64,000 bases of DNA from Microbacterium sp. M28 (GTDB lineage: Bacteria; Actinomycetota; Actinomycetes; Actinomycetales; Microbacteriaceae). The position numbers and the translations under genes are program-made. Within the stretch, counting starts at the first letter, position 1. Each line of letters begins with the position of its first letter. Below, one piece after another: positions 18,076 through 28,668 of this stretch. The stretch is from the NCBI RefSeq assembly GCF_025836995.1, contig NZ_CP107546.1:1612001-1676000 (forward strand), read 5' to 3'. The notes beneath the pieces are model-generated. The model saw only the letters and a list, made by a program, of their open reading frames with translations. It ran no database searches and was not told where the DNA came from.

Positions 18076-19214
18076 CCCATCTGCTCGAACCGGCCGTCCT
18101 CGTCCTCGAGGACGGGACACGCCACAGCGGCCGCGCCTACGGCGCGCGCGGCACCACCCTCGGCGAGGTCGTCTTCGCCACCGGCATGTCCGGCTACCAG
18201 GAGACGCTCACCGACCCCTCCTACGCCGGACAGATCGTGCTGCAGACCGCACCGCACATCGGCAACACCGGGATGAACGACGAGGACCCCGAGTCCCGCC
18301 GCATCTGGGTGGCCGGCTACATCGTCCGCGACCCGTCGCGCGTCGTGTCCAACTGGCGTGCCGACACCTCGCTGGACGAGACGCTCGAGAGCGACGGCAT
18401 CGTCGGGATCAGCGGGATCGACACCAGGGCGATCACCCGCCACATCCGCTCCGCCGGCTCCATGCGCGGCGGGATCTTCTCCGGAGAGGCCGCGGCCCTG
18501 GATGCCGAGGAGCAGCTGCGCATCGTGCAGGAGGCTCCGCAGATGGCGGGCCAGAACCTCTCCGCCGACGTCTCGGTCGATGCCGCTACCGTGACGCCCG
18601 CCGTGGGCGAGAAGATCGGGAACCTCGCCGTGCTCGACCTCGGCGTCAAGCAGGCGACCGTCGACAACCTCGCCGCCCGCGGTTTCGAGGTGCACGTGCT
18701 GCCGCAGACCGCCACGATCGAGGAGATCCGCGCGATCGAGCCGGTCGCGGTGTTCTACTCCAACGGTCCGGGCGACCCCGCGGCCTCGGACGGCCACGTC
18801 GAACTGCTGCGCTCGGTCCTCGACGAGAAGCTGCCGTTCTTCGGCATCTGCTTCGGCAACCAGTTGCTCGGCCGAGCCCTCGGCCTCGGCACGTACAAGC
18901 TGCCCTTCGGTCACCGCGGCATCAACCAGCCGGTGCGCGACAAGACCACCGGTCGCGTCGAGATCACCGCCCACAACCACGGCTTCGCAGTCGACGCGCC
19001 CATCGAGGGCGTCTTCGACAGCCCGGCCGGCTACGGTCGCGTCGAAGTCAGCCACGTCGGGCTGAACGACAACGTCGTCGAGGGTCTGCGCGCCCTCGAC
19101 ATCCCGGCCTTCTCGGTGCAGTACCACCCCGAGGCCGCCGCCGGCCCCCACGACGCCAACTACCTCTTCGATCGGTTCGCGGATCTGGTCCGCGAGAACA
19201 AGGACGCCAAGTAA
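18072..19214 (+). CDS. carA: Carbamoyl-phosphate synthase, glutamine-hydrolysing small subunit
   Basis: Supplies ammonia from glutamine to CarB. The 380-residue protein has the N-terminal CPSase domain ([18 protein letters not shown]) and a class I glutamine amidotransferase domain with nucleophile C260 in [12 protein letters not shown] and the catalytic histidine and glutamate in [13 protein letters not shown]. The ATG overlaps the preceding gene by 4 nt, and its TAA shares a base with the carB ATG (TAATG). Confidence 0.98.
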   Translation: MTHLLEPAVLVLEDGTRHSGRAYGARGTTLGEVVFATGMSGYQETLTDPSYAGQIVLQTAPHIGNTGMNDEDPESRRIWVAGYIVRDPSRVVSNWRADTSLDETLESDGIVGISGIDTRAITRHIRSAGSMRGGIFSGEAAALDAEEQLRIVQEAPQMAGQNLSADVSVDAATVTPAVGEKIGNLAVLDLGVKQATVDNLAARGFEVHVLPQTATIEEIRAIEPVAVFYSNGPGDPAASDGHVELLRSVLDEKLPFFGICFGNQLLGRALGLGTYKLPFGHRGINQPVRDKTTGRVEITAHNHGFAVDAPIEGVFDSPAGYGRVEVSHVGLNDNVVEGLRALDIPAFSVQYHPEAAAGPHDANYLFDRFADLVRENKDAK

Positions 19215-22200
19215 TGCCCAAGCGCGACGACATCCACTCCGTACTCGTCATCGGCTCCGGCCCGATCGTCATCGGTCAGGCCTGCGAATTCGACTACTCC
19301 GGCACCCAGGCCTGCCGTGTGCTGCGCGAAGAGGGCATCCGCGTCATCCTCGTCAACTCCAACCCGGCGACGATCATGACCGACCCCGACTTCGCCGACG
19401 CGACCTACATCGAGCCGATCACCCCTGAGGTCATCGAGACGATCATCGCCAAGGAGCGCCCGGACGCGATCCTGCCGACCCTGGGCGGTCAGACCGCACT
19501 GAACGCGGCCATGGCGCTGGACGAGCGCGGCATCCTCGCCAAGTACGACGTCGAGCTCATCGGCGCCAAGGTCGAGGCCATCAAGAAGGGCGAGGACCGC
19601 CAGATCTTCAAGGAGCTCGTGATCGAGGCCGGTGCCGACGTCGCGGCATCCGTCATCTGTCACACGATGGACGAGCTCATCGCGGGCGCCGAGAAGCTCG
19701 GCTACCCGCTCGTGGTCCGTCCCAGCTTCACGATGGGCGGGCTCGGTTCGGGCTTCGCGTACGACGAGGCGGACCTGCGCCGCATCGGCGGCGCCGGCCT
19801 GCACGACTCGCCCACGAACGAGGTGCTCCTCGAGGAGTCGATCCTCGGCTGGAAGGAGTACGAGCTGGAGCTCATGCGCGACACCGCCGACAACACGGTC
19901 GTGGTCTGCTCCATCGAGAACGTCGACCCGGTCGGCGTGCACACGGGGGACTCCATCACGGTCGCACCGGCGCTCACGCTCACCGACCGCGAGTACCAGA
20001 AGCTGCGCGACATCGGCATCGACATCATCCGCGCCGTGGGTGTGGACACCGGTGGCTGCAACATCCAGTTCGCGGTCAACCCCGAAGACGGGCGCATCAT
20101 CGTCATCGAGATGAACCCGCGTGTGTCGCGCTCCAGCGCGCTGGCGTCGAAGGCGACCGGATTCCCGATCGCGAAGCTGGCCGCGAAGCTCGCGCTCGGC
20201 TACCGTCTCGACGAGATCCCGAACGACATCACGGGTGTGACGCCCGCGAGCTTCGAGCCGACGCTCGACTACGTCGTCGTGAAGGTCCCCCGGTTCGCGT
20301 TCGAGAAGTTCCCGGCCGCCGACCCGACGCTGACGACCACCATGAAGTCGGTGGGCGAGGCGATGGCGATCGGCCGCAACTACGCCACCGCGCTGCAGAA
20401 GGCGCTCCGATCCCTCGAGAAGCGCGGATCCAGCTTCCACTGGGGCATCGAGGACCGCAGCGTCGACGAGCTCCTGGAGATCGCGAAGACCCCGACGGAC
20501 GGCCGCATCGTCACCCTGCAGCAGGCGCTGCGCAAGGGCGCGACGATCGAGCAGGCCTTCGACGCCACCGCGATCGACCCGTGGTTCCTCGACCAGATCG
20601 TCCTGATCAACGAGGTCGCCGAGACGGTCCGCGTCGCCGCCGAGCTGGACGCCGACACCCTGCGCTATGCCAAGGAGCACGGCTTCTCGGACGCGCAGCT
20701 GGCCGAGATCCGCGGCGTCACCGAGACCGAGCTGCGCGGTGTGCGCCACGGCCTCGGAATCCGACCGGTCTACAAGACGGTCGACACCTGCGCCGGCGAG
20801 TTCCCCGCGCTGACCCCGTACCACTACTCGAGCTACGACTTCGAGACCGAGGTCGCGCCTTCCGAGCGGACCAAGGTCGTCATCATCGGCTCCGGCCCGA
20901 ACCGCATCGGCCAGGGCGTCGAGTTCGACTACTCGTGCGTGCACGCTTCGTTCGCGCTGTCGGATGCCGGCTACGAGACCGTCATGGTCAACTGCAACCC
21001 GGAGACCGTCTCGACGGACTACGACACCAGCGACCGGCTCTACTTCGAGCCGCTCACGCTCGAGGACGTCCTCGAGGTTCTGGATGCCGAGGCCGCGAGC
21101 GGCACGATCCTCGGTGTCGTGTGCCAGCTCGGCGGACAGACCCCGCTCGGCCTCGCGAAGGGCATCGAGGCCGCCGGCTACACCGTGCTGGGCACGAGCC
21201 CGGCCGCGATCGACATCGCCGAGGAGCGCGAGCTGTTCTCGCAGCTGCTGGCCGACGCCGAGTTGGTGGCGCCGCGTCACGGCACGGCCACCGACGCGGA
21301 CGGCGCCGTCGCGATCGCCGAGGAGATCGGCTACCCGGTGCTGGTGCGCCCGAGCTTCGTGCTCGGCGGACGCGGCATGGAGATCGTGTACGACACGGCC
21401 AGCCTCCGCGACTACTTCGTGCGCACGGCGGGCGAGGTCATCATCGAGCAGGGCAAGCCGCTGCTGGTGGACCGCTTCCTCGACGACGCCATCGAACTCG
21501 ACGTCGACGCCCTGTACGACGGCCACGAGCTGTACATCGGCGGCGTCATGGAGCACCTCGAAGAGGCCGGCATCCACTCCGGGGACTCGAGCTGCACGCT
21601 GCCGCCCGTTTCGCTCGGACGCAGCGACATCGACCGCGTCCGCAAGGCGACCCTCGCGATCGCCGAGGGCGTCGGTGTCCGCGGCCTGCTCAACGTGCAG
21701 TTCGCCATCAGCGCCGGCGTGCTCTACGTCATCGAGGCCAATCCCCGTGCCAGCCGCACGGTGCCGTTCGTCTCGAAGGCGCTCGGCATCCCGTTGGCGA
21801 AGGCGGCGAGCCGGATCATGGTCGGTGCGACCATCGCCGAGCTGAAGAGCGAGGGCATGCTGCCGGTCCAGGACGGCTCGCAGGTGCCGCTGGATGCTCC
21901 GGTGGCCGTCAAGGAGGCCGTCCTGCCCTTCAAGCGGTTCCGCACCCGCGACGGCAAGACGGTCGACTCGGTGCTCGGCCCGGAGATGCGCTCGACCGGT
22001 GAGGTCATGGGCATCGACAAGGACTTCCCGACCGCGTTCGCCAAGAGCCAGGCCGCTGCGTACGGCGGACTGCCGACCTCCGGCACCGTGTTCATCTCGG
22101 TGGCAGACGCCGACAAGCGTGCGGTGATCCTCCCGGCGCACCGGCTGCGTCAGCTCGGGTTCACCCTGGTCGCGACCGAGGGCACCGCCGAGATCCTGTC

Positions 22201-22501
22201 CCGCAACGGCATCCCGGTGACGGTGGTGGCGAAGTACAGCGAGACGCAGTCCAGCGGTCAGCGCAACATCGTCGACCTCATCAACGACGGCGAGATCGAC
22301 ATCGTCGTGAACACGCCGTCCGGGGGAGCGGCCCGTGCGGACGGCTACGAGATCCGTGCCGCCGCGGTCGCCGCCGACAAGGCGCTGTTCACGACCATGG
22401 CCGTGCTCGGCGCCGCCGTGAGCGGGATGGATGCCGCAGACGAGGGCTTCCAGGTGCGCAGCCTCCAGGAGTACGCGATCGATCGGAAGAACGCGCTGTG
22501 A
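19214..22501 (+). CDS. carB: Carbamoyl-phosphate synthase large subunit
   Basis: Makes carbamoyl phosphate from bicarbonate, ammonia and two ATP for pyrimidines and arginine. The 1095-residue protein has two homologous ATP-grasp halves, each opening with an [16 protein letters not shown] or [20 protein letters not shown] motif, and glycine loops [13 protein letters not shown] and [13 protein letters not shown]. The MGS-like C-terminal regulatory domain includes [17 protein letters not shown]. The start is ATG 19214; a much longer open frame upstream lies inside carA and is not coding. It overlaps pyrF by 4 nt. Confidence 0.98.
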   Translation: MPKRDDIHSVLVIGSGPIVIGQACEFDYSGTQACRVLREEGIRVILVNSNPATIMTDPDFADATYIEPITPEVIETIIAKERPDAILPTLGGQTALNAAMALDERGILAKYDVELIGAKVEAIKKGEDRQIFKELVIEAGADVAASVICHTMDELIAGAEKLGYPLVVRPSFTMGGLGSGFAYDEADLRRIGGAGLHDSPTNEVLLEESILGWKEYELELMRDTADNTVVVCSIENVDPVGVHTGDSITVAPALTLTDREYQKLRDIGIDIIRAVGVDTGGCNIQFAVNPEDGRIIVIEMNPRVSRSSALASKATGFPIAKLAAKLALGYRLDEIPNDITGVTPASFEPTLDYVVVKVPRFAFEKFPAADPTLTTTMKSVGEAMAIGRNYATALQKALRSLEKRGSSFHWGIEDRSVDELLEIAKTPTDGRIVTLQQALRKGATIEQAFDATAIDPWFLDQIVLINEVAETVRVAAELDADTLRYAKEHGFSDAQLAEIRGVTETELRGVRHGLGIRPVYKTVDTCAGEFPALTPYHYSSYDFETEVAPSERTKVVIIGSGPNRIGQGVEFDYSCVHASFALSDAGYETVMVNCNPETVSTDYDTSDRLYFEPLTLEDVLEVLDAEAASGTILGVVCQLGGQTPLGLAKGIEAAGYTVLGTSPAAIDIAEERELFSQLLADAELVAPRHGTATDADGAVAIAEEIGYPVLVRPSFVLGGRGMEIVYDTASLRDYFVRTAGEVIIEQGKPLLVDRFLDDAIELDVDALYDGHELYIGGVMEHLEEAGIHSGDSSCTLPPVSLGRSDIDRVRKATLAIAEGVGVRGLLNVQFAISAGVLYVIEANPRASRTVPFVSKALGIPLAKAASRIMVGATIAELKSEGMLPVQDGSQVPLDAPVAVKEAVLPFKRFRTRDGKTVDSVLGPEMRSTGEVMGIDKDFPTAFAKSQAAAYGGLPTSGTVFISVADADKRAVILPAHRLRQLGFTLVATEGTAEILSRNGIPVTVVAKYSETQSSGQRNIVDLINDGEIDIVVNTPSGGAARADGYEIRAAAVAADKALFTTMAVLGAAVSGMDAADEGFQVRSLQEYAIDRKNAL

Positions 22502-23343
22502 GCCTGAGCTTCGGAGAGCGCGCCAGGGCGGCACTGGCCGGACACGGCCCGCTGTGCGTGGGCATCGACCCGCACGCCGCACTGCTGGACGCCTGGGGGC
22601 TGTCGCAGAGCGCTCAGGGCGTCCGCGAGTTCGGGCTTCGGACCGTCGAGGCCGCCACCGGTCGCGTCGGGTTCGTGAAACCGCAGGTGTCGTTCTTCGA
22701 GCGCTTCGGGTCCGCCGGATTCGCCGCGCTGGAGGACGTGCTCTCTGAAGCCCGCACCGCGGGACTGCTCGTGATCGCCGACGCCAAGCGCGGCGACATC
22801 GGCACGACCATGGAGGCGTACGCCGAAGCCTGGTTCACGCCTGGTTCACCGCTCGAGGCCGACGCCCTGACGGTCAACCCGTATCTCGGCGTCGGCGCTC
22901 TGGATGGGACATTCGCCCTGGCCGCCCGCCATGGCAAGGGCACATTCGTGCTCGCCGCGACGAGCAATCCGGATGCCGCAGGCGTGCAGCGATCGCAGGA
23001 TCCGGACGGGCGCACCGTCTCCGCGGCGATCGTGGCGGAGGTGTCGCAGCGCAACGCCGCGGACAACCCGGCCGGTGAGTGGGGTGGCAACGGCTTCGTC
23101 ATCGGCGCGACCGTCGACTGGGAACAGGCGGGTCTGTCGCCGTTCTCCCCGCCGGCGCCGATCCTCGGCCCCGGGTTCGGTGCGCAGGGCGCTGGTCCGG
23201 CCGATCTCCGCGCGCGCTACGGGGATGCGGCAGGGCAGGTGCTGGCGAGCGAGAGCCGCAGCATCCTCTCCGCGGGACCTGACGGACTCGCCGACGCCAT
23301 CGAGCGCTCTGCCGAGAGCTACCGGGAGGTCCTGCGTGGCTGA
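22498..23343 (+). CDS. pyrF: Orotidine 5'-phosphate decarboxylase (type 2)
   Basis: Decarboxylates OMP to UMP, the last step of de novo synthesis. At 281 residues it belongs to the longer type 2 family common in actinobacteria. The catalytic [18 protein letters not shown] motif is near 96-113, preceded by [14 protein letters not shown] with the substrate aspartate, and LGPGFGAQG forms the phosphate-binding loop. pyrD and pyrE are not in this cluster. The GTG start overlaps carB by 4 nt, and its stop overlaps the next gene by 8 nt. Confidence 0.96.
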   Translation: MSLSFGERARAALAGHGPLCVGIDPHAALLDAWGLSQSAQGVREFGLRTVEAATGRVGFVKPQVSFFERFGSAGFAALEDVLSEARTAGLLVIADAKRGDIGTTMEAYAEAWFTPGSPLEADALTVNPYLGVGALDGTFALAARHGKGTFVLAATSNPDAAGVQRSQDPDGRTVSAAIVAEVSQRNAADNPAGEWGGNGFVIGATVDWEQAGLSPFSPPAPILGPGFGAQGAGPADLRARYGDAAGQVLASESRSILSAGPDGLADAIERSAESYREVLRG

Positions 23344-24244
23344 CAAGCGTCCCGTTCCAGAGGTCGATCGCGTCGCCGCCGCGCAGAGAGCTGTCGAGCG
23401 CCGACGCGCGAGGGCAGCGCTCAAGCGCGACCTGACCACGCGGGTCATCGCTCCGCAGAAGGTCCTCGCCCAGGCCACCGCCGATCCGGATTCCGTCGCC
23501 GGATCGTTCCGGGTCACCGACTTCCTGCTCGCCCTCCCGGCGATCGGGGTCGGCAAGAAGGACCGCATCCTCGAGGAGCTGCACATCTCGCCGGTGAAGC
23601 GGCTCGGCGGACTCGGCATCCGGCAGCGCGACGTGCTCGCCGCCTGGCTGGACGAGCGCTTCCCGCCTCACCAGCCGCGCGCAGGACGCAGTCGCCTCCT
23701 GGTCCTGGCCGGTCCGACGGCGGTGGGCAAGGGCACGGTCGCTGCGCACATCCGCGAGGCGAACCCCGAGATCCACCTCTCGGTCTCTGCGACGACCAGG
23801 CCCCCGCGTCCCGGGGAGATCGACGGGGTGCACTATTACTTCGTCGACGACGCCGAGTTCGACCGGCTGATCGCCGACGGCGAGCTGCTCGAGTACGCCG
23901 TCGTGCACAACAAGAGCCGCTACGGCACTCCTCGCGCTCCGATCGACTCGGCTCTGGCCGAAGGCAGGACCGTTCTACTCGAGATCGATCTGCAGGGCGC
24001 CCGCCAGGTGCGGGCGGCCGAGCCGTCCGCGACGCTGATCTTCCTGCTGCCGCCGTCGTGGGACGAACTCGTGCACCGGCTCGTCGGTCGAGGCACCGAG
24101 AACGAGGAGGAGCGGGCCCGTCGGCTGCGCACCGCGAAAGTCGAATTGGCCGCTCAGAGCGAGTTCGATTACCTCATCGTGAACGAGGATGTCTCCTCAG
24201 CGGCCCGCGAGGTCGTAGAATTGTCTGAGGCGACTGCGCGCTGA
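23336..24244 (+). CDS. gmk: Fusion of mIHF-type DNA-binding protein and guanylate kinase
   Basis: A 302-residue two-part protein. Residues ~1-110 match the actinobacterial integration host factor mIHF ([17 protein letters not shown]...[17 protein letters not shown], a helix-hairpin-helix-like DNA-binding core). Residues ~118-302 are a complete guanylate kinase with Walker [10 protein letters not shown] at 126-134, [31 protein letters not shown] and the lid [13 protein letters not shown]. In many actinobacteria mihF and gmk are adjacent separate genes; here no stop or start separates them. The GTG at 23336 overlaps pyrF by 8 nt. Guanylate kinase converts GMP to GDP. Confidence 0.93.
   Translation: MADKRPVPEVDRVAAAQRAVERRRARAALKRDLTTRVIAPQKVLAQATADPDSVAGSFRVTDFLLALPAIGVGKKDRILEELHISPVKRLGGLGIRQRDVLAAWLDERFPPHQPRAGRSRLLVLAGPTAVGKGTVAAHIREANPEIHLSVSATTRPPRPGEIDGVHYYFVDDAEFDRLIADGELLEYAVVHNKSRYGTPRAPIDSALAEGRTVLLEIDLQGARQVRAAEPSATLIFLLPPSWDELVHRLVGRGTENEEERARRLRTAKVELAAQSEFDYLIVNEDVSSAAREVVELSEATAR
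24216..24221 (+). promoter_or_regulatory. -10-like element for rpoZ inside the gmk 3' end
   Basis: TAGAAT sits 24 nt before the gmk stop. A start near 24228 would give rpoZ a ~80 nt leader with the ribosome binding site CTGGAGG just ahead of its ATG. Confidence 0.4.
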
Positions 24245-24309
24245 ACGCTGCCGCGCGCCCGCCGTTTCGACTTCGCGACGATCCCGTCGCCTGATCTGGA
24301 GGTCCCACC

Positions 24310-24567
24310 ATGGCCGGACACCACACCAACGGAATCATCGACCCGCCCATCGACAACCTGCTCGACCGCGTCGAGTCGAAGTACGAGCTGGTCATCTACG
24401 CGTCCAAGCGCGCCCGCCAGATCAACGACTACTACTCCGACCTTCACGAAGGCAACCTTTTCGACAACGTGGGCCCGCTGGTCGACTCGTCCGTCGAGGA
24501 CAAGCCGCTCACGATCGCGCTCCACGAGATCAACGAGGACAAGCTGCGCATCCGTCACGCCGAGTAA
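24310..24567 (+). CDS. rpoZ: RNA polymerase omega subunit
   Basis: The small subunit that assists assembly of the beta' chain into RNA polymerase. It has 85 residues, normal for actinobacterial omega. The central [20 protein letters not shown] segment is the conserved omega core that contacts beta', and the C terminus ([19 protein letters not shown]) is also typical. It lies between gmk and metK, a conserved position. The gene for CoaBC, often found directly after rpoZ in actinobacteria, is missing here. Confidence 0.97.
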   Translation: MAGHHTNGIIDPPIDNLLDRVESKYELVIYASKRARQINDYYSDLHEGNLFDNVGPLVDSSVEDKPLTIALHEINEDKLRIRHAE

Positions 24568-24583
24568 GAGCGCGACAGCCTTC

Positions 24584-25780
24584 ATGACCGCACTGCGCCT
24601 GTTCACGTCCGAATCCGTCACCGAGGGCCACCCCGACAAGATCTGCGACCAGATCTCGGACAGCATCCTCGACGGGCTGATCGCCAAGGACCCCGGGTCC
24701 CGAGTCGCCGTGGAGACGCTCGTCACGACGGGCCTCGTCCACGTCGCCGGTGAGATCCGCACCGAGGCGTACGTCGACATCCCCACGATCGTGCGGGACG
24801 TCGTCAACGGCATCGGCTACACCTCCAGCGACACCGGCTTCGACGGCTCGTCGTGCGGAGTGAGCGTGTCGGTGGGGGAGCAGTCCAGCGACATCGCTCA
24901 CGGAGTCGACCAGGCGCAGGAGCACCGCGACGGCAGCTCCACCGAGCAGCGCGACGCGCTCGGCGCCGGCGATCAGGGCATCATGTTCGGGTTCGCGACC
25001 AACGAGACCCCGCAGCTCATGCCCATGGCGGGGTGGACGGCACACCGGATCGCGGAGCGCCTCACCGAGGTGCGCCGGTCGGGTCTGCTGCCGTACCTGC
25101 GCCCCGACGGCAAGACCCAGGTGACGCTCGGCTACGAGGGTTTCACGCCCAAAACGGTCGACGCCGTGGTGCTCTCCACCCAGCACCACCCCGACATCTC
25201 CCAGGAGGAGCTGCAGGCGCAGGTCCGCGAGCACGTCATCGACCCCGTGCTCGCCTCGACCGGGCTCGACATCCCGTCGGATCTCACGTACTACATCAAC
25301 CCCGCCGGTCCGTTCGTCACGGGCGGTCCCAAGGGGGATGCCGGGCTGACCGGCCGCAAGATCATCATCGACACCTACGGCGGCGCAGCCCGCCACGGAG
25401 GCGGCGCGTTCAGCGGCAAGGACCCGTCCAAGGTCGATCGCTCCGGCGCCTACGCGATGCGCTGGGTCGCGAAGAACGCGGTCGCCGCGGGACTCGCCGA
25501 TCGCATCGAGGTGCAGGTGGCCTACGCCATCGGCGTCGCACGCCCTGTCGGGCTGTACGTCGAGACGTTCGGCACGGGCAGGATCGCCGACGAGGAGATC
25601 ACACGCGCGATCACCGATGTCTTCGACCTGCGACCGCAGGCCATCATCGAGGAGCTCGATCTGCTGCGTCCGATCTACGCGCAGACCGCCGCCTACGGCC
25701 ACTTCGGTCGTGAGCTGCCCGACTTCACCTGGGAGCGGACAGACCGCGCCGAAGAGCTGCGCCGCGCCGCCGGCGTCTGA
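24584..25780 (+). CDS. metK: S-adenosylmethionine synthetase
   Basis: Makes S-adenosylmethionine from methionine and ATP. The 398-residue protein shows the family signatures [17 protein letters not shown] at the N terminus, [12 protein letters not shown] as the adenine-binding motif near 127, and the glycine-rich phosphate loop [16 protein letters not shown]. Length and motifs are complete. It starts 16 nt after rpoZ, and its final A is the first base of the priA ATG, so the pair is coupled. Confidence 0.98.
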   Translation: MTALRLFTSESVTEGHPDKICDQISDSILDGLIAKDPGSRVAVETLVTTGLVHVAGEIRTEAYVDIPTIVRDVVNGIGYTSSDTGFDGSSCGVSVSVGEQSSDIAHGVDQAQEHRDGSSTEQRDALGAGDQGIMFGFATNETPQLMPMAGWTAHRIAERLTEVRRSGLLPYLRPDGKTQVTLGYEGFTPKTVDAVVLSTQHHPDISQEELQAQVREHVIDPVLASTGLDIPSDLTYYINPAGPFVTGGPKGDAGLTGRKIIIDTYGGAARHGGGAFSGKDPSKVDRSGAYAMRWVAKNAVAAGLADRIEVQVAYAIGVARPVGLYVETFGTGRIADEEITRAITDVFDLRPQAIIEELDLLRPIYAQTAAYGHFGRELPDFTWERTDRAEELRRAAGV

Positions 25781-27729
25781 TGGCCGACGAGAGCCGGCGC
25801 ATCGCGCGCGTGCTCCTCGACTCGCCGCTGCCGCAGCTGGACCGACTGTTCGACTACGCGCTGCCCGAGGAACTCGGCGAGGTGACTCCCGGCGTGCGGG
25901 TCAAGGTGCCGCTGCGCACGGCAGGTCGCGTCGTCGACGGCTACATCGTCGAGATCGACGCCGAGAGCGATGCCGACCGACCGCTGTCGGCGGTGGACAA
26001 CATCGTCTCGGCCGTGCCCGTGCTCACAGACGGCCTCTACCGGCTCGCCAGACGAACCGCCGACCGGGCGGCCGGGTCGGCCTCCGACATCCTGCGCCTC
26101 GCCATCCCCAAGCGCCAGGTACGGGTCGAGAAGGCCTGGACAGCGGATGCCGCGGTACCCGAACCGTCCGCCGAGGCGCTCGAAACGGCATCCGCCGTGA
26201 TCGACCGCTACGACGGACTGCGCACCGTCCTCGACAGCGCCGGTCGAGCGGCGGTCGAGGCCCTGCCGACCCCCGACGGCGGCCTGCTGGGGTGGACCGC
26301 GCTGCTGGGCGCCGCGGCGGCGCACACGCTCGCCGCCGGTCGTTCGACCGTCATCGTCGTCCCAGACCATCGTGATCTCGATCGGGCGCTCACCGCGCTG
26401 GACGCCTTCGTACCGACCGAGGCGGTCGTGCGCCACGACGCGCGACAGAGCAATCCCGACCGCTACCGTGCGTTCCTGCGGACCCTCGAACAGGCGCCCT
26501 GCGTCGTGATCGGCAACCGTTCGGCCGTGTACGCGCCGGTGGATGCGGGCCTGGTGATCGTCTGGGATGACGGCGACCCACTGCTGTCGGAGCCGCTCGC
26601 CCCCTATGTGCACGCGAGAGACGCCGCGCTGCTGCGTCAGGAGCAGGAGGGCAGCGCGCTGCTGTTCGCAGGGCACACGCGCACCAGCGACGTCGAACGA
26701 CTCGTCCACCTCGGCTGGCTACAGGACATCAGGGCCACCAGGCGCGTGCTGCCGCGCGTCCAGTTGAGCACGCCGCAGGAGCTCGAGCAGGGTGGGGCAC
26801 GGATTCCTTCGAGCGCGTTCCGCTCCGCCAGAGACGCCGCCGCCGACGGGCCGGTGCTGGTCCAGGTAGCCCGCCCTGGCTTCGCTCCGTCCCTGGTCTG
26901 CGCCGACTGCCGTCGCCCGGCGCGCTGCCCGCAGTGCGCCGGCCCCCTCGGTGCCAGGACGCGCGGTGCCGTCCCCGTCTGCGGCTGGTGCGGACGCGCC
27001 GCCCGCACGTGGACCTGCCCCGAGTGCTCGTCGACCCAGCTGCGCCTCGCCTCCTCCGGCAGCGAGCGGACCGCCGACGAACTGGGCCGCGCGTTCCCCG
27101 GCATCCGGGTGATCGTGGCCGACGGCACGCATCCCATCGCCCGCGTCGATGACAAGCCCAGCCTCGTGGTCGCGACGCGCGGTGCGGAGCCGCTCGCCGA
27201 CGGCGGCTATCGCGCCGTCGTGCTGCTGGACGGGGCGCGGATGCTGCAGGCACCGGATCTGCGCATCGGCGAGTCCTGCCTGCGCTGGTGGTCGAACGCC
27301 ACGGCTCTCGCAGCACCCGGCGCCCCCGTGCACCTCGTGGGCATTCAGGGCCCCGTCGCAGTAGCGCTGGCGACCTGGAACCACTCCGGGTACGCACGCA
27401 GCGAGCTGGAGGCGCGCGCACCGCTGCACATGCCGCCGACGGTCCGCGTCGCGCAGATGGAAGGCACCTCGGCCTCGGTGCGTGCGGCGATCGAAGCCGT
27501 CCGCGCGCTCGGTCTGCCTTCCGAGGCGGTCCTGGGCCCCGTGCCGCTCGCCGACGACGATGGACGCGTGCGCGCCCTCGTCCGCTTCGAGTACGCGGCC
27601 GGGGCAGCGGTCGCCACCGCGCTGCGCGCCCAGGTGATCGCGGACGGCGTGCAGCGCAGACGCGGCAAGGGACGCCCGGCCAGGGCCTCGCTCGCGCTGC
27701 GGCTCGATATCCTCGAACCTGAGATCTGA
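25780..27729 (+). CDS. priA: PriA-like primosomal protein lacking helicase motifs
   Basis: A 649-residue PriA homologue. The 3'-DNA-binding domain is recognisable at the N terminus (ARVLLDSPLPQLDRLFDYALPEELG), and a zinc-binding block with paired cysteines (CADCRRPARCPQC...CGWCGR...CPECSS) lies near residues 374-420. Where active PriA has the Walker A GxTGSGKT, this protein reads GGLLGWTALLGAAAAH with no GKT, and the DExH region is IVWDDGDP. ATP-driven helicase activity is therefore unlikely. Loss of these motifs is known in actinobacterial PriA, so this is a lineage trait and not a pseudogene. It probably still acts in replication restart as a DNA-binding scaffold. Confidence 0.9.
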   Translation: MADESRRIARVLLDSPLPQLDRLFDYALPEELGEVTPGVRVKVPLRTAGRVVDGYIVEIDAESDADRPLSAVDNIVSAVPVLTDGLYRLARRTADRAAGSASDILRLAIPKRQVRVEKAWTADAAVPEPSAEALETASAVIDRYDGLRTVLDSAGRAAVEALPTPDGGLLGWTALLGAAAAHTLAAGRSTVIVVPDHRDLDRALTALDAFVPTEAVVRHDARQSNPDRYRAFLRTLEQAPCVVIGNRSAVYAPVDAGLVIVWDDGDPLLSEPLAPYVHARDAALLRQEQEGSALLFAGHTRTSDVERLVHLGWLQDIRATRRVLPRVQLSTPQELEQGGARIPSSAFRSARDAAADGPVLVQVARPGFAPSLVCADCRRPARCPQCAGPLGARTRGAVPVCGWCGRAARTWTCPECSSTQLRLASSGSERTADELGRAFPGIRVIVADGTHPIARVDDKPSLVVATRGAEPLADGGYRAVVLLDGARMLQAPDLRIGESCLRWWSNATALAAPGAPVHLVGIQGPVAVALATWNHSGYARSELEARAPLHMPPTVRVAQMEGTSASVRAAIEAVRALGLPSEAVLGPVPLADDDGRVRALVRFEYAAGAAVATALRAQVIADGVQRRRGKGRPARASLALRLDILEPEI

Positions 27730-27747
27730 TCCCACCGGAGAACCTTC

Positions 27748-28668
27748 ATGCGCCTCGTCTTCGCCGGCACGCCGGCCGTCGCCGTCCCCACTCTGCGGCT
27801 GCTCGCCGCCGACCACGAGATCGTCGCCGTCATCACCCGCCCCGACGCGCCGCAGGGGCGCAAGCGCGTCCTCACGCCGTCGCCCGTCGCGCTGGCCGCC
27901 GCGGAACTCGGGCTGGAGGTGATCAAGGCCGCCCGTCTCGACGCCGACGCGACCGCACGCGTGGCCGCGCTGGCTCCCGAGCTGGGCGTCATCGTCGCGT
28001 ACGGCGGGATCGTGCGCGAACCGTTGCTGTCGACGCCGTCGCACGGATGGATCAACCTCCACTTCTCGCTGCTGCCCGCATGGCGCGGGGCCGCACCCGT
28101 GCAGCGAGCGCTGATCGCGGGCGATCGCGAACTCGGCGCGAGTGTGTTCCGGCTGGTCGAGGCGCTGGATGCCGGCGACGTCTACGCCGACCGCGTGTTC
28201 GACGTGCCGCCGGATGCCACTGCAGATGTCGCGCTGGACGCGCTCGCATCAGCCGGCGCCCCGCTGACCGCGGAGGTCGTGGCTTCGATCGCCGACGGGA
28301 CGGCGACGGCGAGACCGCAGACCGGCGAGGTCTCGCTGGCGCCGAAGCTGTCCCTGGAGGACGGCCTGCTCGATTTCACCCGTCCCCTCGACGAGGTGTA
28401 CGCCCGCTACCGGGGAGTCACCAGCGAACCCGGCGCGCACACGAGCGTCGACGGTGCTCGGCTGAAGATCCTGGCCGCCGAACCGGCGGTCGATGTCGAC
28501 GTCCTCGCCCCCGGTGCGATGGCAGGGACCAAGCACTCCCTCCTGATCGGCACGGCGACCACCCCGCTCGCCGTCACGAGGGTGCAACCCGCGGGCAAGG
28601 CGGCGATGGCCGCCGCCGACTGGTGGCGCGGCCGCCGCGAGGGCGAGAGCACGGTGGTCGGGTCATGA
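27748..28668 (+). CDS. fmt: Methionyl-tRNA formyltransferase
   Basis: Formylates initiator Met-tRNA with 10-formyltetrahydrofolate. The 306-residue protein has the N-terminal VFAGTPAVAVPTL, the catalytic HFSLLPAWRGAAPVQRALIAGD block near 110 (HxSLLPxxRGAAP) and the C-terminal OB domain. GGAGAACC precedes the ATG by 6 nt. It overlaps the following methyltransferase by 4 nt. Peptide deformylase is not adjacent. Confidence 0.97.
   Translation: MRLVFAGTPAVAVPTLRLLAADHEIVAVITRPDAPQGRKRVLTPSPVALAAAELGLEVIKAARLDADATARVAALAPELGVIVAYGGIVREPLLSTPSHGWINLHFSLLPAWRGAAPVQRALIAGDRELGASVFRLVEALDAGDVYADRVFDVPPDATADVALDALASAGAPLTAEVVASIADGTATARPQTGEVSLAPKLSLEDGLLDFTRPLDEVYARYRGVTSEPGAHTSVDGARLKILAAEPAVDVDVLAPGAMAGTKHSLLIGTATTPLAVTRVQPAGKAAMAAADWWRGRREGESTVVGS

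Noticed and set aside
19160..22582. Very long antisense open frame across carB (and similar ones at 39856-42441, 52300-54768, 12480-14075 and 4155-6809).
   Set aside because: These mirror highly conserved genes in a GC-rich genome where stop codons are rare on the opposite strand; their predicted proteins are arginine- and histidine-rich with no recognisable domain.
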